From: Rhyacichthys aspro
Lineage: Eukaryota; Chordata; Actinopteri; Gobiiformes; Rhyacichthyidae
Direction: 5' to 3'
DNA length: 64,000 nucleotides
Assembly: GCA_036850595.1 (NCBI GenBank)
Contig: CM072161.1
Coordinates: forward strand, 14,281,905 to 14,345,904
A program made the translations under genes and the position numbers. The stretch's first letter is position 1. Each line of letters starts with the position of its first letter. Shown here piece by piece: positions 27,601-42,600 of the stretch. Below the pieces are notes generated by a model. The model made no database searches. It saw only the letters and a list, made by a program, of their open reading frames with translations, and was not told the origin of the DNA.

Positions 27601-30600
27601 GCAAAACAGGCCTCCTCCATCTGTTGCCTGGGCAATGAGTCTGTAGCTGGGTGTCACTTCTCGGTCCATAAGAGTAGCTGTACGGAGTTCACCTTGGAAT
27701 AGAGATGAATGTAAGCGAGAGTGTGTTAAGTCAGTCTTGTGTTCCTATTACAAGATGATAGAAGTTTACCAGTGTTTGCATCCATGTAGAAGTCCTCCAC
27801 ACCAATGCCAAACAGTGAATATTGGATCTCGGCACTTGAACCTGAGTCAGCATCTGTGGCTCCCACTGTCAATATGCCCTTGTTAGTGGGAATGTCCTCA
27901 GGAAAAGAAGCGGTGTAGACTGCCTGGAATGAAGCATAAGCATGTAGACAGTGAAACTAGTGATACTGATGTAGATTGTCTAAAAGAATCTGCTCCAGTG
28001 CCTCAGCAACACACATAAATACAGTAAAAGTGTTCTGCTGTGCACCCATTATCTTCACTGACAGAATGAGCACAACAGAGTTAAGTGCCCTCTCTGACTC
28101 CACTTCTGCCAGGGTCTGCCTCTGTAAACGACCTGAATGACCTCTGCATTTTAACAGACAGATTAACACAATGAGAAAAAAAAAAAAATATATATATATA
28201 GTGTCTACATAAAGTTTTATGGTAGTTTTAAAAGGTTTTTGGTTGTAAACTATGCATCGTAGAAAAGGATTTTAAATTAAATATTCTGTAGCATAAACAT
28301 AATGCATGAACTACAGTGACAGCAAAAGAAGCGCAATATATCACTTTTTACCACTACATAGAGTTGTGAGCAATAGCAACATTCAGTCTGGCTCCAATGG
28401 GAGGTTCTTTTACCATCGGATCTATTAAAATATCATATAGTAGTAGTAGTCATAGTATATCCTATTAATGGACAGTGAATGATACAGGGAATTGTAATTG
28501 GGGTTAAAGTTTCCAATCATACAATCATTTCCATTGGTGCCAAAACTACATATAATACCTTCACTATAAATTATACTACTTCTAAAACAACACTCTTGAT
28601 GTTGATTTGATGTATTCAGTTTACTTGAATGCCAGTTTAAGCATGAAGTACTTCCACAGCCCTGACTAGATACAGAACAGAAGGAATATAAAAGAACAGG
28701 AAGATCGTGATGACAGATTACAAAGAGAATTAGTAAAAGTTTAATAAGAGTATGAAACTTTCTCAACTAATTATTGAAATTGAGAATTGAGGATCGTTGT
28801 TACATTCCCCGAGGGCCTCTCAGCCCAATTATCTAACATTTTCTTCCCATAGATCTACTTCTGGCATAGCAGAACACTCCATTCAACATTTAAACCTCTG
28901 AAGTTTTATTGCTGACTCATATTAGGTCATGTTTGGTAGAATTTACTGCATTAAACTAATTTTGAAGGTAATTTTCTTTGCCTGTAGAGTAGAATTATGT
29001 TGAATCCTATTATACGGTGTACAAAAGTGTAGAAATATCAAACTGAAGGATATAGTAAATGACTAGGTTTGAATTGAATGAAACAACACATTTGAACTTT
29101 AAATCCTGATGACATGAACTGAATTAATTTTGTTCATATTCATACAATGTGAATAAATTATTTTTAAGTGCTTTCTGGTTCAGTCTTTTATCGGGTTTAG
29201 ATTACCTTTTAAATATTACAGAGTACTGGATTTGACCGTCCAGGCCTTGAGTTTGCCATACAGAAACGACTCATTTTGATTTGGCTCGGTGCTTGTTTGC
29301 ATTTACTGTGCTGTGTTATTGCCTGACCTGGTTGCAGATGGGGCTGTTGTCATTGGCATCCATGACAGTTACTTCCACTGCAGTGCGAGCTACATATAGC
29401 CCATCGCTGGCTGTGATGTTGAGCAAATACCAGTCCTGCTGCTCACGGTCCAGTAGACCACTTACATAAACCTTCCATTCCCCTTGCACCAGGGCCAATC
29501 CAAACACACCGCGCAGGTTTCCCCCTAGAGAAAACAAAGGCAGCGTCACAATGTTGATGGGAACATAATATATTTGACAGCACACAGTTTTATTCAGTCA
29601 AAGAGTATTACGTTGGACCTCACTACCTGCCACCATACACTGAAGTGATGCAGGTACTGATCAATGTACATCTATCAACACAGGTTTTGTTTTTCAGCTA
29701 TAGTTTTTTAAAGTATAAGAATGTGACCTTTGATTACAACACCTCCATTAAGTGTTTCAAATGTCAGAACGCCAAGTGAAAATATATCTTTGTTTGTCAC
29801 GATCAGACAGTGTAATAGAAAAGCTTCAACACTGTAATGGAGACCTTGTTTTTAAATTGATTTATTTACAAAAGCAACTGCAATTCTCCTTCATTGAGCA
29901 TTGCAGGCATTTTCTTGTGAAAGGATTTTGACTTAAAATATGGATCCTTCAAGTATTTTTCATTGCCCTCAATCAAATCTGTGGCAATTAGAGATTATGC
30001 GGTTTAAATAATGGGATTTTTGTCTTTGCTTGAGAAGTTCTTGAATGCCAGTAGGCTCTCATATTGTAATTAAAAGCCAAGGTAATAAAATGCTGAAGAT
30101 TAGTCATACATGGTAGCTTAGTTAGGATTCATTTAAAATGTGACCTTTAATAAAAGTTTCATTGAGAAAAAGTATAATTTCTTCACAACTCAACCATATC
30201 TAACTGCACAATGAACAATGACTATAGCTGACAATACATCATGTTTGATTACATACAGCAGGTGTCAAACTTATTTCCTCACCAGTGATGTAAAAGCTAA
30301 CCAGTCGGTTTTGATCTGTGCCATCACGATCTCTGGTTTTCAGAATAGCCACCACTTCCCCCAGGGGGTCACTCTCCTTTACTGCCCCACGGTAGAGTTC
30401 TCGTTCAAATTGTGGTGGGTTGTCATTGACGTCTGATACAGTGATGGTTACAACTGTGGTGGAAGAGAGCGACTGTGCCTCTCCCAGATCAGAGGCCACC
30501 ACTTCAAAACTGTAGCTGGAGCATGATTCGTGGTCCATCTGGCTCACTGTGGTAATCCAGCCTGTCTTACTATCAATGGCAAAAGCTGAACTCGTGGTGT

Positions 30601-33600
30601 CACGGCCGGTGAACGGACGGCCTTCTTTTGTCAACTCTGAGTTGTAAGTTAACATAGGCCCGAGGCTGTAGGTCACCTACAGTCAAAAGAATTATATTGA
30701 CATTTCAGTAGAGTACGTCACATTGTGTCATATTCCATTACTGGATGGCGAAAATAACAAGTTGAAAACCTGTCCATTGGAGCCCCAGTCTGGGTCAAGG
30801 GCTCGCACTTGCACCACTCTTGTACCAACAGGCATGCCCTCCATCACAGTGGCTACATAGGGGTTAGTCTCAAAAACTGGTTTGTTGTCATTGATGTCAA
30901 GTATCTGCAAAAAGGCACTGATTCAGGTTCACAAAATGACTGAAGACAATATAAAAATGCAGTTTCTTTAGTAACAGCAGTAAGCCTAAGGCCCAAAGCT
31001 GCTGGGATAGGCTCCAGCCACCCGCGACCCCCAACGGGACTATGCAGTAGAAAATGAACGAATGAAAAAATGAATGAGTACAGCAGTATGAACTTCAATA
31101 AACTCTCCATAACAATTTGGACTAGTATCAGAAAAGTTATGATCAATATTTGCTGGCACCTAAATGTTTTTACACTTTTACTCTAGTATTATATTTTAAC
31201 TGTACTGCAGAGTTATTTAATGTTTTTCTGTCTCCATGTTTTCTGTTTCTCAAATCATGGGTTATTAAACCATCTGCTATTGAATGCATAACAAATAAAT
31301 TAGTTCTTTTCATTTGTCACTAACCTTCACTTCCACATCCACCGTGGAGACAGATTCTATCAGGTCTCTTCTGGTTGTTGCTGAAACCTTGAAGCGGAAG
31401 ATGCTAACCTCTTCATAATCAAGTGGCTTGACCACTCGAATCAGGCCAGTCTCCTTCTCTACCACAAATGTCCCTTCCTGGTTGCTGTCCTTTGTCTCTC
31501 CTGCAACAGCTGTGAAGAAACCTGTCTGTCCAGCACCCATGTATACAGACCCCAGAGCTGTACCCACTGCAGTGTCCTCTGGGATGGTGAAGGAGTACTG
31601 GGGCTGGCTAAAGGAAGGAACAAATGCATCTGGAGGGACAACATGGATGAATGCAGAGACCAGGGAGTGTTTAGGGGGTGAGCCACAGTCTGTGGCTTTG
31701 ACAAAGAAGGACAAGACGGTCCCTTGCAGATGGTCCACAGTGCTTTTGGTCATCATCCACCCACTGTCTGGCTCCACCTGGACAAAGGCAAAGGGTTAAC
31801 TAGTGTGTGTGTGTTAACTATTTCATTTTAAATCTTTACACTATTTGAACACTTAAAATATATTAAATGCCCTAGTCTAAATTCTTGCATATATTTTTAC
31901 TATTTAAGATCAATTCTCTGATTCACATCAGAGTGATGGACAATGTTTAGGTTTAAACAGTATGGCAAATACATAACTGTGGAGCTTTAGACTAACCCAT
32001 ATTGGTGGCTCCATGCAGTCACTTTGACTTGCAAAGCATGAATGTCTGGCCTGTGGACTATTTTGATATAATGTAGTTCAAACAGTCTTAAAGTTCATAT
32101 TGCATATGTTGATATTGTGATGACAATAGATTTGCAATACATAGTGCAGCCCTAATATTCACATCAAAATATTCTATTGGGTATACAACTGGCTAAAATC
32201 TTTAATGGATAAACCTGATGCTACAGTCCATTAAATATCCAATGCACCAACCTCTAACACATCGACAAGTGAGAGCCGCGCTTCGCTGTACAGTGAGTAG
32301 GTGAGCCTTCCATTAGACCCTGCATCGGGGTCCGTGGCCTGAATCTGAGTGACCAGAGAGCCTTTGGCCACACTGGCTTTGATGCTCAAGCGGTATTCAA
32401 CTGCTCTGAATCTAGGAGCATTGTCATTCTCATCAGCAAGGACCACCCTTACTGTGCAAAAAGATGCACGGCCTACAACAGAGAAGAAAAGAATTTAAGA
32501 GTAGGTGCTCCTAAAAAATACATAAAAAGGGATTAAACTGACTGTATTCTGCAGTTTCAAATATGACACAGCAGAGACATTTATCAAATATGCAAACTTC
32601 CTTGTTGTAAAGCATAAGGATAAAACAAATAAGGCACCCAAATTCCAAAATGTCTAAGAAAAACTTTGATAACAGCCACAATTAAATAAACAGTTGGAGC
32701 CCACAAATTATTGTTTTATTTCACCTTGTACTACTGTTCAATGGCTATACATAACAACACACCTCCGCCATCCAGAGCCATAACAGTCAGGACCATATCT
32801 TTATTCAGGGGGTTTTCTCTGTCCAGCTTCTGAATTGTTGATATGACTCCGTCTGCATCAATTGTAAACTGAGTTTTTCCCAGGTCATTCACAAAGGAGT
32901 ATGTGATCTGACCGTATAATCCAGAGTCTTCGTCTGTTGCTTGGACCTAGGTTGAGCAAAAAAAAATGTTCAGCCCACTACAGCAGTGTATTTTGAAAAA
33001 GTTATTAGAAGTAAACTGACCTGTATGACCTTTGACCCGGGAGGTGCATTTTCACTGACCTCAGCCAGGTAGAACCTCTGGCTGAACACAGGGCTGTACA
33101 GGTTAGCTCCCAAAACCCGAACAATAACCTGTGAAGAAAAAGTACCATAACGATCAGGTACACTTTTAATTATAGAAAAGCTTTTTTCAACAACAATAAA
33201 GTCTGATCTGTTATTTGTTGATAAGACATCATAAAAAAATGAAAATAAGAAAATTATATCTCAACGATGATATATCCCAGGTTGTTGTGTCTAACATGTC
33301 AAAATATAAGAAAACTAAACACAAAAAAACACTTCCATTGACAATACCACTGGGGAATTAAATCTGCACATGTTGAATGTAATCATTTGTAAACATCCAA
33401 ATACAAGTTAACCTCGAGAATAGCTAAACCGTCAGCAGTGGAAAACACAATGCACTATGTAATAAACCTAAAGTGAAGGGTCATTCAAGGGGGCAGGCTG
33501 CTTCCTGTGTATCTATAATAAAAATAGAAAAAAACAGCAAGTCAATTGACAGAAGTAAATTACAAGCAGGGAGTAGCTGTCTCACCTGAGCAGTGTTAGT

Positions 33601-36600
33601 GAAGACTCCATCTGACACAGACACATTGAGCTGATAGGAGAGTTTCATGCCTTGTCTCCTCTTGTTAGACAGACTAAGCACTCCTGTATCTGGCTTCATC
33701 ATAAAAGTCATTCTCTCATTTCCAGAGAGAATGCTATACCTACAGGCAATAAAGGTTATGGTGTAATGTTGTTTTAAAAATAGTACATCCACTAAATGGA
33801 TAAAAAACACATATTACAACAAATTTCTCTTTTAATAAAAAACATTTCATCTTTACCTCAGCTTGTTAGCGTCACAGATGTCCGCATCTGATGCCTGAAC
33901 ACATGTCACAAAGTGTCCCCTGGGAGCTAGTTCACTTACAAAGGCCTCATATACGGCTTGACTGAAATTAGGTGGGTTGTCGTTGGTGTCTGTTATTATC
34001 ACGGTGATGCTAACATCGCTGCTGAGGGGCAGGTCTCCGCTGTCTGTCGCTCTGACAATAAAGTTGTAGCGCTGGACGAGTTCATAGTCGAGGAGGCGGG
34101 CAGTGTATATGAAGCCGCTGTTGTTGTCAATTTGAAAGTAGTCGGTGCTGTTGTAGATGTCAGATAGGATCTGGTAACTCACCAAGGCATTCTTCTCCGT
34201 GTCTTGATCCTGAGCCAGCACCTACAGAACAAGTACAATATTAAACTGTGCACAGCTTCATGCATTATTCAAAAACTGTTGATTTGTTTCTTTAGATGCG
34301 GTTTAAAGTAGTACAGCAACCACAAATGAAAAAAGAAAATTAAGGTCTCTATTCCATTTCCTGCCAAGAATACTGGTGCAGCTCTTACAGCTGGTTCAGC
34401 CTGCAACAGTGTAATTGAAAACCTTTCCTAACTTTTACCCATACAGAAAATAAGTTGACCAAACTGACCCTGATCTGAACTGATCAGAATGATAAAGGTG
34501 TGGTAGTAGTAACCATCAAAACAACTCAGCCATAAAAAACCCATGTCTCATGACTTTGAGGGTTTCAAGGCAAAGTGGGGAAATATATAAAATGCCACAC
34601 TATACAAAATGCCACATTTTCATGAAATTTAAATAATGCAACAGATATTATTTATTCAAAATGCTTCTGAATTGGGTCAAGGTCTACACATTTATGTAGG
34701 TATTGTATGTAGAAGCTGATTTAGTAAACAATGGCAAACACAAACCTGCAACACGGTTGTTCCAATCATGGAGTTTTCCGACAGGACAGCAGAATAGGAA
34801 TTATTCTGAAACAATGGAGGATTATCATTCACATCCAGCACCACAATGTCCACATCCACATCAGACTTGGCACCAGTCAGTGTATCTGTTGCCTTTACTG
34901 TCAGTCGATAGTACTGGGTAGTCTCATAGTCTAAGGGATAAATCACAGTGATGATTCCTGTGTCAAAGCCGATGTCAAACTGCAGCGAAGGGTCTCCATC
35001 TGTGATAGTGAAGATGACATTCTGGCCTTCAGGGCTGGTAGCATTGATACACAGCACCGAGGTAGAGACAGAAATATCCTCTCTGACTGTGACACCGTAA
35101 AAGGGCTTGTCAAAGACCGGCATGGCTTTATTAACTACACTGATAGGAAGCTCCACTGCGTTGGACAGAGGGGGAAATCCACCGTCAGTAGCCACAACAG
35201 CCAACTTATACTCAGCATTGGATAAATCGGCTTCAAAAGCTCTCTTTAAAGTGAGCTCTCCTGTCACGGGATTGACCTGTAAACAATATGAGTTATATTT
35301 TTAGGATTTGCTCTTGATCTACTGCAGACACTCCTTTATACACAAACACACACACATTTCACCTGAAAGTTTCGATGCTGCTCCTTAAGGCTGTAGGTCA
35401 CGTCTCCATTCACACCGCTGTCTAAGTCTGTGGCAGAGACAACGAAGATAGCAGATCCAGGCTCTGCTTCCACTTGCACGGTGGCGTAGTATGGGAGGTT
35501 TATGAAAACAGGAGCATTGTCATTGACATCCTCCACCTGAAAAAAGAGTAGCATATAACTAAAGCTATTCTGCCAAACAGTGACTTTTGTCTCATCTGTC
35601 ATAACTTACAGTGTAATGTATATGTTAATTTACAATTAAAATGGTAGAACAGACTTAAGTTTCTGCAAAACATTGTGACATCAGTGACTGAAAACAACCT
35701 TTGACATTGTGGAAACAAAATGTCAGTATAATTTTGTCCCAGTCCAATCTAGCAAGCCTTATTAACTCACAACAAGGACTGACCTTTGACCACCAAGTTC
35801 TAATTGGTTCACTTTTAATTTTTGTGTCCACTTTAAAGTGCATTTAGTACAGTACACTATGTTCAGAGGGTTTATTTGGACGGGATACATTTGCAAGAGA
35901 ACTTTACAAATTGTAGTTCTTAAAATGAATACATGATTAATCAAATAAATAAAAAGAACTGAAACATTTATGTGTATGATTCTTAATGATTTCTAGGAAC
36001 ACATGCTGACTAAAATAAACTCACCTGCACTTGCACTGTGACTCTGGCTACCCTTAGTATCTCATCCTCCCTTCTGACCTCCACCACCAATGTGTAGGTG
36101 GCTGTCTCTTCTCTGTCGAAAGGCTTTCCTGTGGTAAACACCACTCCGCAGGTCGGCCTGATCTCAAAACGCCCACCGGGGTTGAGCAGAGTGTATCTGA
36201 GTGGCTCATTGAGACGATGGCCTACCGTGTTTACAACGGTCACCAAGGTAACGTTAGGCATGTTCTCTCTGATGGAAGCAGAGTAGACCGGGAACGTGAA
36301 GAGGAGACCGCTATCTATAGCTTCTCGAACGAGCACCGTGACCAGTGTCATGCTGGAGAAACGGCCATCCCATACCTTCAGACAGAAAATCAGGGTGATC
36401 ATGTTTGTGCCTTTCAGAAGTTACTTTGAGAGGACTTATTTGATGGATGACTCAGAAAAGGCCAAAGCACATAATTCCTTGCTGTGTCATAATGCGCATT
36501 CACAATCATGCCTTATACATCCTCCTTTCTGTCTGGAATAAGAATAACAAGGGCAACAGGATGACAAGAGAGCAAAGAGACACCCCTGTTAACAACAAGG

Positions 36601-39600
36601 TGAAACATGCCACATAAAAACAGACAATGAATATGTGTTGTGGGTTTACAGCTGCGGCTGACCCCGTTCGCTAACCTCCCTAAGGAAATCAGTATTATAT
36701 AAGCCTGTTTAGACCAACTGTATTCTCTGTGGCTAAGCTTCTAGAAAAACAAATTGAAATTCTGTCCTGTGATGTTGCTCTTTAAACCTGCAGGGCCAAT
36801 AACTCACCTTTACATTAAAACGGTAGCGTTCTTTATTGAGGTTTGGATTTACAACAGTCACAATGCCAGTGTAGCGTTCAATGGTGAAAAAGTCTGTGTC
36901 GACCAAGGAGTAGATTAATTGTGAGGTCATGGACTTGTCAGGGTCAGAGGTCAAATCAGGGTCAAAGGCCTCGACCCTCAACACTTCAACACCCAAGTAC
37001 GTTGGCAGAAGTAGCACAGTCTCGTATGTCTCCTGAGCAAACTTTGGAGGTGAGTCATTGATGTTGATCACCTAAGACAGCAAATACACTGAGATTTAAT
37101 AAGGACCAAAGAATGCAGCAGTATTATCCATCGAGGAAATCAAAGTAGGCAAGTGAAAATGTCTTTATGGGCAGTGAAAGTTGATTCAACTAACTTTTAT
37201 AATCACTTCTGCTGGGCTGTCAGCTGTCCTAGAAGGCTGGCCGCTGTCTCTGACGTGAACCCGGAAAAGAAAATCAGATAGGGTCTCATAGTCCAAACTA
37301 GCAATCGTTCTGAAATGTAAATGTAAATCATAAAATAAAATTAATCACCATTTTGCCTCAAATACTATTGTGCACATATATTTTTGACTGCACAAAAATG
37401 GATGACTGGTATTGTGATCATGCAGCAACAGCAAAGACAACCAGGGTGTGTTGTTGTTTTTGAAAGTCAGGTTTTGTTGCCACACAACACAATTACACAA
37501 ACTAATTAAACTTTAGGTCCTATTATTTTTAAATTCTTACGTTTAAACTCTACATATGCTAAAATGCTTGGGTAGTGTGGAGACCAGTTGATACTGTTAA
37601 ACATACAATATTGTCTTCTGAATACTATAAAGTGCTACTGGAATATGAGCACACAAATTGCTGTTAAACAAGTCAATCAAACCATTAGAAGTAATGTTGC
37701 ATGCTTACCGGATTGATCCGGTCCCTGAGTCCACACTGAAAAACATGCGAGCAGTCTCATCTATAATCTGGAACACTAACAAGGCATTGTGATTGCGATC
37801 CTCGTCAATTGCCTGGATGACTAAAGGTTTGCCGTCCTCTCCCAGAACAACACTGTTCACCGGAGCAGCTTCACTTATTACACCAACATACCTGAAAAAC
37901 AACAACTCCAGTAAATAACATGTTGTGTGGACTGACTACAAAGCTAAAGAAACAGCACAGGTACATATCAGAGCTTAGCTTCACCATGGATACCTGAGTT
38001 GTTGGAAAACAGGGGGACTATCATTGACATCCCCAACCTGGACCATGATTGTTGTGCTGGCTTCTACTCCAGACATACTTAAAGCATTCACCACCAAGAG
38101 GTAAGAGGCTGTTTGCTGCCAAAAATAACAGAGTGCCAGATGTATGAGTGCCTTTAATAATTCTGTCTGAATATATTTAAAAAACACAATTCACAAAACA
38201 AAATAAACTTCTTTCACAAACCTCAAAGTCAAGTAGTTTGCGTGTCATGATTACACCAGTGTGATGGTTTATGTCAAAGCAACTGTCCTCATTGCCTCTG
38301 CCAAGGTCATAAATAAGAGTAGAGCGGCTTATGGCGCTCACAGTAATTACATGTGTCCCTATGGTGCTGTTCTCCATGATCTATTACAAAAACATAAAAA
38401 GTAGTAAACATACATATATATATTTTTTTTCTTAAATGGATGTATACACACACACATTTACAGTAAATATATACATATATCTATACCTCAGCTTGGTACT
38501 CCCTTTGAGTAAATTTAGGTATGGAAAATTCAGATAGGATCAGAGAGATGCGGACTGTAGATGTGGCCATTAATGGAGGAAATCCACTGTCAGTGACCCG
38601 CACGGTGAGGGTGTAAAAGCCAACAAAGGTGAGGTCCAACTCCCGGGCAATGAATATTAGGCCTGTGGCATTATCTATGCCAAACACACCACCTGAGTTA
38701 CCTGAGAGAAATAGCAAAGGCATTTTTTACTGACAAATCCACAAAGCTGATTATCAAATACAAACCTGCTCTCTTTTGGTGAAATATGAGCAGTTCTTCA
38801 CAGTTCAATAAAAATCAGTTCAACACCAATCATAATCATTATTTGCTTATAATGTACCTGCTTCTATGCTATACGTAAGCTGCCCATTAATCCCATTGTC
38901 TTTATCCAAAGCAGTCACTTGCAGCACAGACATGCCTATGGTAAAAGACTCATAGGCTGTAGCATCATACACTGTGCTGGTAAAGTAGGGGATGTTATCG
39001 TTGGAGTCCTCTACGCCAACCAGGATACGTGCCAGGTCACGGTTAAATGGAAACTCCTGATCCTTGACCTGGAGCAACATCAGGCAAAATGAGAGATGAA
39101 TACGGATAGTGTTGTAGGAGGCAATAAATGAAATCAGCTAAAATTAAGTGAGGCAGGCAGTGCCAAAGGGTGCATAATTTTGAAGAGAGCACAAGGACAC
39201 ACACATGGAAAAGTAAAGCAGATGTGAGAAGTATATGGAAGCTGAAGTGACTACCATAATTAAAAAAATAAAAAGAGTGACTTTGGTGATTTAATTTGAA
39301 CGGGAACCAAGGCAACTTTTCCACAAATCATCAAATGGTCCACTGTTTCTGGACCACTGTTTTCTCACTAATATCTTACCATAATAGTAAGGATGTGTTG
39401 GGTCCGGGCCTCATAATCCAGCCTGTCTGCAGTGTAGACAACGCCAGTGCCAGGGTTGACTCGGAATAGCCTCATACTGGCTGGATCCACTGAGCCATAA
39501 ATGGAAAAACTCAAACGAGCACGCTCATCTACGTCTGATGCTCTGACACGCAGCAGCTCTGTGTCAACTGGCACATCCTCTGACACACTGACATCATATG

Positions 39601-42600
39601 CAGACTGAGAAAACACTGGTGGGTTGTCATTGCTGTCTAATATGCGGATGAAAACCTAAATCATAAAGTGAAAAGGAACATATTTTATGTTGTTAAAGTT
39701 ATAAGGTGAACTTTTAAAGTGCAGAGAATTATTTATGGTCATACATTATAAAGTAAGGTTCTGGACAAGCTTTGTTACACTTGACCTTTATATGTCTAGG
39801 CTAATCCCATTAATCCACTGTTATCTGGGATTTGCTTTCAAGTCAGTCCTAGTGGGCCAGCTAAGGCATCGAAAGCATGGGGGGCACAGATTGACAAAAT
39901 GCACATTTCAGTCAGCAAGAGATCATTTCAGAAAAGGGAAGTGCAAGCACAGGAAAGATGAACGATGAGGGTAAACAACTCTCTTTGGGAAGGGCTAACA
40001 ATAATTTAATTTGATGTGGGTCATGAGCACATAAGAAGTTGTGCCAGTGCATAACAAATTACAAGTGTGCTTACCTGTGCCGTGGCAAGGTTGGTGCCAT
40101 CTGTCACCTGGATAGTGATGTTGTACACAGACTGCATCTCCGCATCTAGAGGTTTGGCCACAACCAGAGTCCCCACCCCCACTTGTAGGTCAAACTGCAT
40201 GTCAAAGCTCCCTGGAAGCAGGATATACACACATGAAAGCACACATATGTGTTGTGGTCATTAAGTATTCACTCTGCGTGCTAAACTCAGGTGCTCTAAG
40301 TTATTACTGTGTAATTGTTTTGGCTAGGTGCCTATGTCTGGAGCTGGAGGCTCTGTAAAATAAAATGAACTGCACTGCAATGTAATGTAGCAGTGAACCC
40401 ACTTGCCGGCCTGAGAGCTGTTAACAGCCACACAAACATCTGTCTTATCACTCCGAAACACAACCCATCTCAGAGATCAAAACCTGCAGCCGGGTCGTTT
40501 CCACGGGCGGTGAGTGTACAGTTTAGAGGCTTAATGTTAGATTACAGCCAGGAAGAGGATTGATATGTGTTAGGTATTCAGTACCATCCTTCATCTCATT
40601 CCCGCTCTCTTGAGATATCTGGGAGCTTGAGCACTCCTCAGCATATGAATACTGATTGGGCATTTTTCACAGAGCCACTGATGCGTGTTGAGTTGGAGCA
40701 AGCCACGGGGATTCACTTTTTTCTCTTTTTTTCTAAAGAAAGGTTAGTTGATATTACACTAAGAGAGAGCAATCCCACAAAAATCAAGAGTGTGTAGTCT
40801 CCAACGCACAGAAAAAAACAAAAAACCTCCAGTTTAGTCGCTGAAAAAGACAAGCCTCTAGGGGTGGGAATATGACTCACAGCTAGTTTGGAATTTTTTG
40901 GACTGTTTCCAGTTACATATAAGCTAAACTGTAAACTAGTGGAGTCTATACACCAATATGATTAAAGGTTTGGGCACTAAACTTAGCTTAGCTTGATGGT
41001 GCTTTCCAAGAAAGCATGAATGAGATTGTCAGGATATTGTCACAGCAATTTCATATCACCATCTACCAAACGAATCAGCAAAGCATCACAAACAAGCAGC
41101 TATAATCATGTTGTATGAATTAACACAGCATATGCAGGTGGTGCTGTGTCCCACATAATAAGTTGTATGCTTTTCTAAGCATGACCAAGAAGAGGGAGCA
41201 GAGTATATGCAGCTGTAATAAAAGTGGAGCCTTGAGGTTTCAGTGAAATATTTCAAAATGTCCAAGTTGCTCAGAAGGTGAATAGGGGGTGAAAGCTGAA
41301 CTCCACACAGCAGATTGTGAAAATGGCATAAAATTCTATCAAGACTGTTTTTATGGTCAGGTTGGATGACAACAACTGTGCAGAATACTAACCATGAATG
41401 GAGGATAACGTCATGGCAGTAAAAAGAGGACGGTGCTGTCCATGGTGCTGAACAGTCAAATAGAGTGTTTTCTTTTCATATGCACACTTTTGATAGCAAT
41501 AAAAAATTCAAAAAAAAAATTTCCACCAAAAGTTTTAGGACCCAGTTTCCCTGTGACAGCCCTAAGTGTACCCGCTATACAGAATATATTTTGTGCAGAC
41601 TTCACACCCTAATTTTTATTTTCTCCATATGTTTCTCCTTTCAAGCAAGCGGCACAACATATTAAATTATATATAGAGGAAGAAACTCAAAATCAATAAA
41701 CACTGCCTTGGGGCATACAAGTTTTTGGTTCCTGATTCCTCAACTTGTCCTGATCTAGAGCATGCAAGTCAAAGTTGTGTCATAATTGGCCTTGACCGGA
41801 CCTGTATCGAGTGAGCAGTTCCTTCCACAGGCATTTTGTGGAATGTAGAACATTTCTCTGGCAAGTCGTCCTCCTTAACACAGACACAAAAGGCAAGACA
41901 CGAAAAGAGAGAGAAAAACATGATTAATATTCAGAAAGTGAAAGATATCTGTGTGATCAAAGGTCTACATCATTTGTAAGAAGCACTCTAAAAAGTCGAC
42001 CTCTTGACATTTTGCACATTTCTCTAAGCTATTAGGTAATAAAAGTTGGCTTTTTACCCCGAATACTCCAGCTCAGTATGGGAAATTTGATTAATTTATG
42101 CATATTATCTGAGCCCATTGTGAATATTTAAAAGAGAAATCAGTACCCTACTTTTACTTATGGTAAAATGTGGGGAATGCTGGGTAACTAAGGCTAAATA
42201 ACTTTTAATAAAGCATTCAACATTGTTATATTTAAGACATTATGGGTGACTAACTATTATTCACACCATAAAAATTTTTTATCCAATAATTATACAAAAA
42301 AAAATATTTGTTAAGCCCAGATCTAATAAAGATTTAGGCATTAAGTCTATTATCTATTAATTACATTTCACATTCAATATTTTAATCTGAAAATTACCAA
42401 ATACAAATATTTAAAGCAGCAGTAGAATAAAAAATAAAATAGTAAAGATGACTTGATGATTTTTTATTTTTTTTTTACCAATGATGTTGAACCAGACTGG
42501 AGTGGTTGATTGGCTGACAGCAACCACACCCACTGGCTGAGCTACAGCTGCTGTCTCTGAAATAGAGAAGTTGTAGTATCTCTGGGTAAACAGCAGAGGC

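Larger units (their letters stand above)
23459..40074 (-). other. fat3: remaining short introns of the fat3 cadherin region
   Basis: Between exons 9 and 38 most introns are roughly 80-1,000 bp. Those over 300 bp that are not listed separately (for example 24029-24696, 26084-27055, 29525-30282, 33129-33585, 34222-34745, 35537-36024, 36376-36807, 37310-37708, 39656-40074) hold nothing recognised. Confidence 0.7.

Noticed and set aside
31428..31799. 123-codon plus-strand frame
   Set aside because: Antisense shadow of fat3 exon 26.
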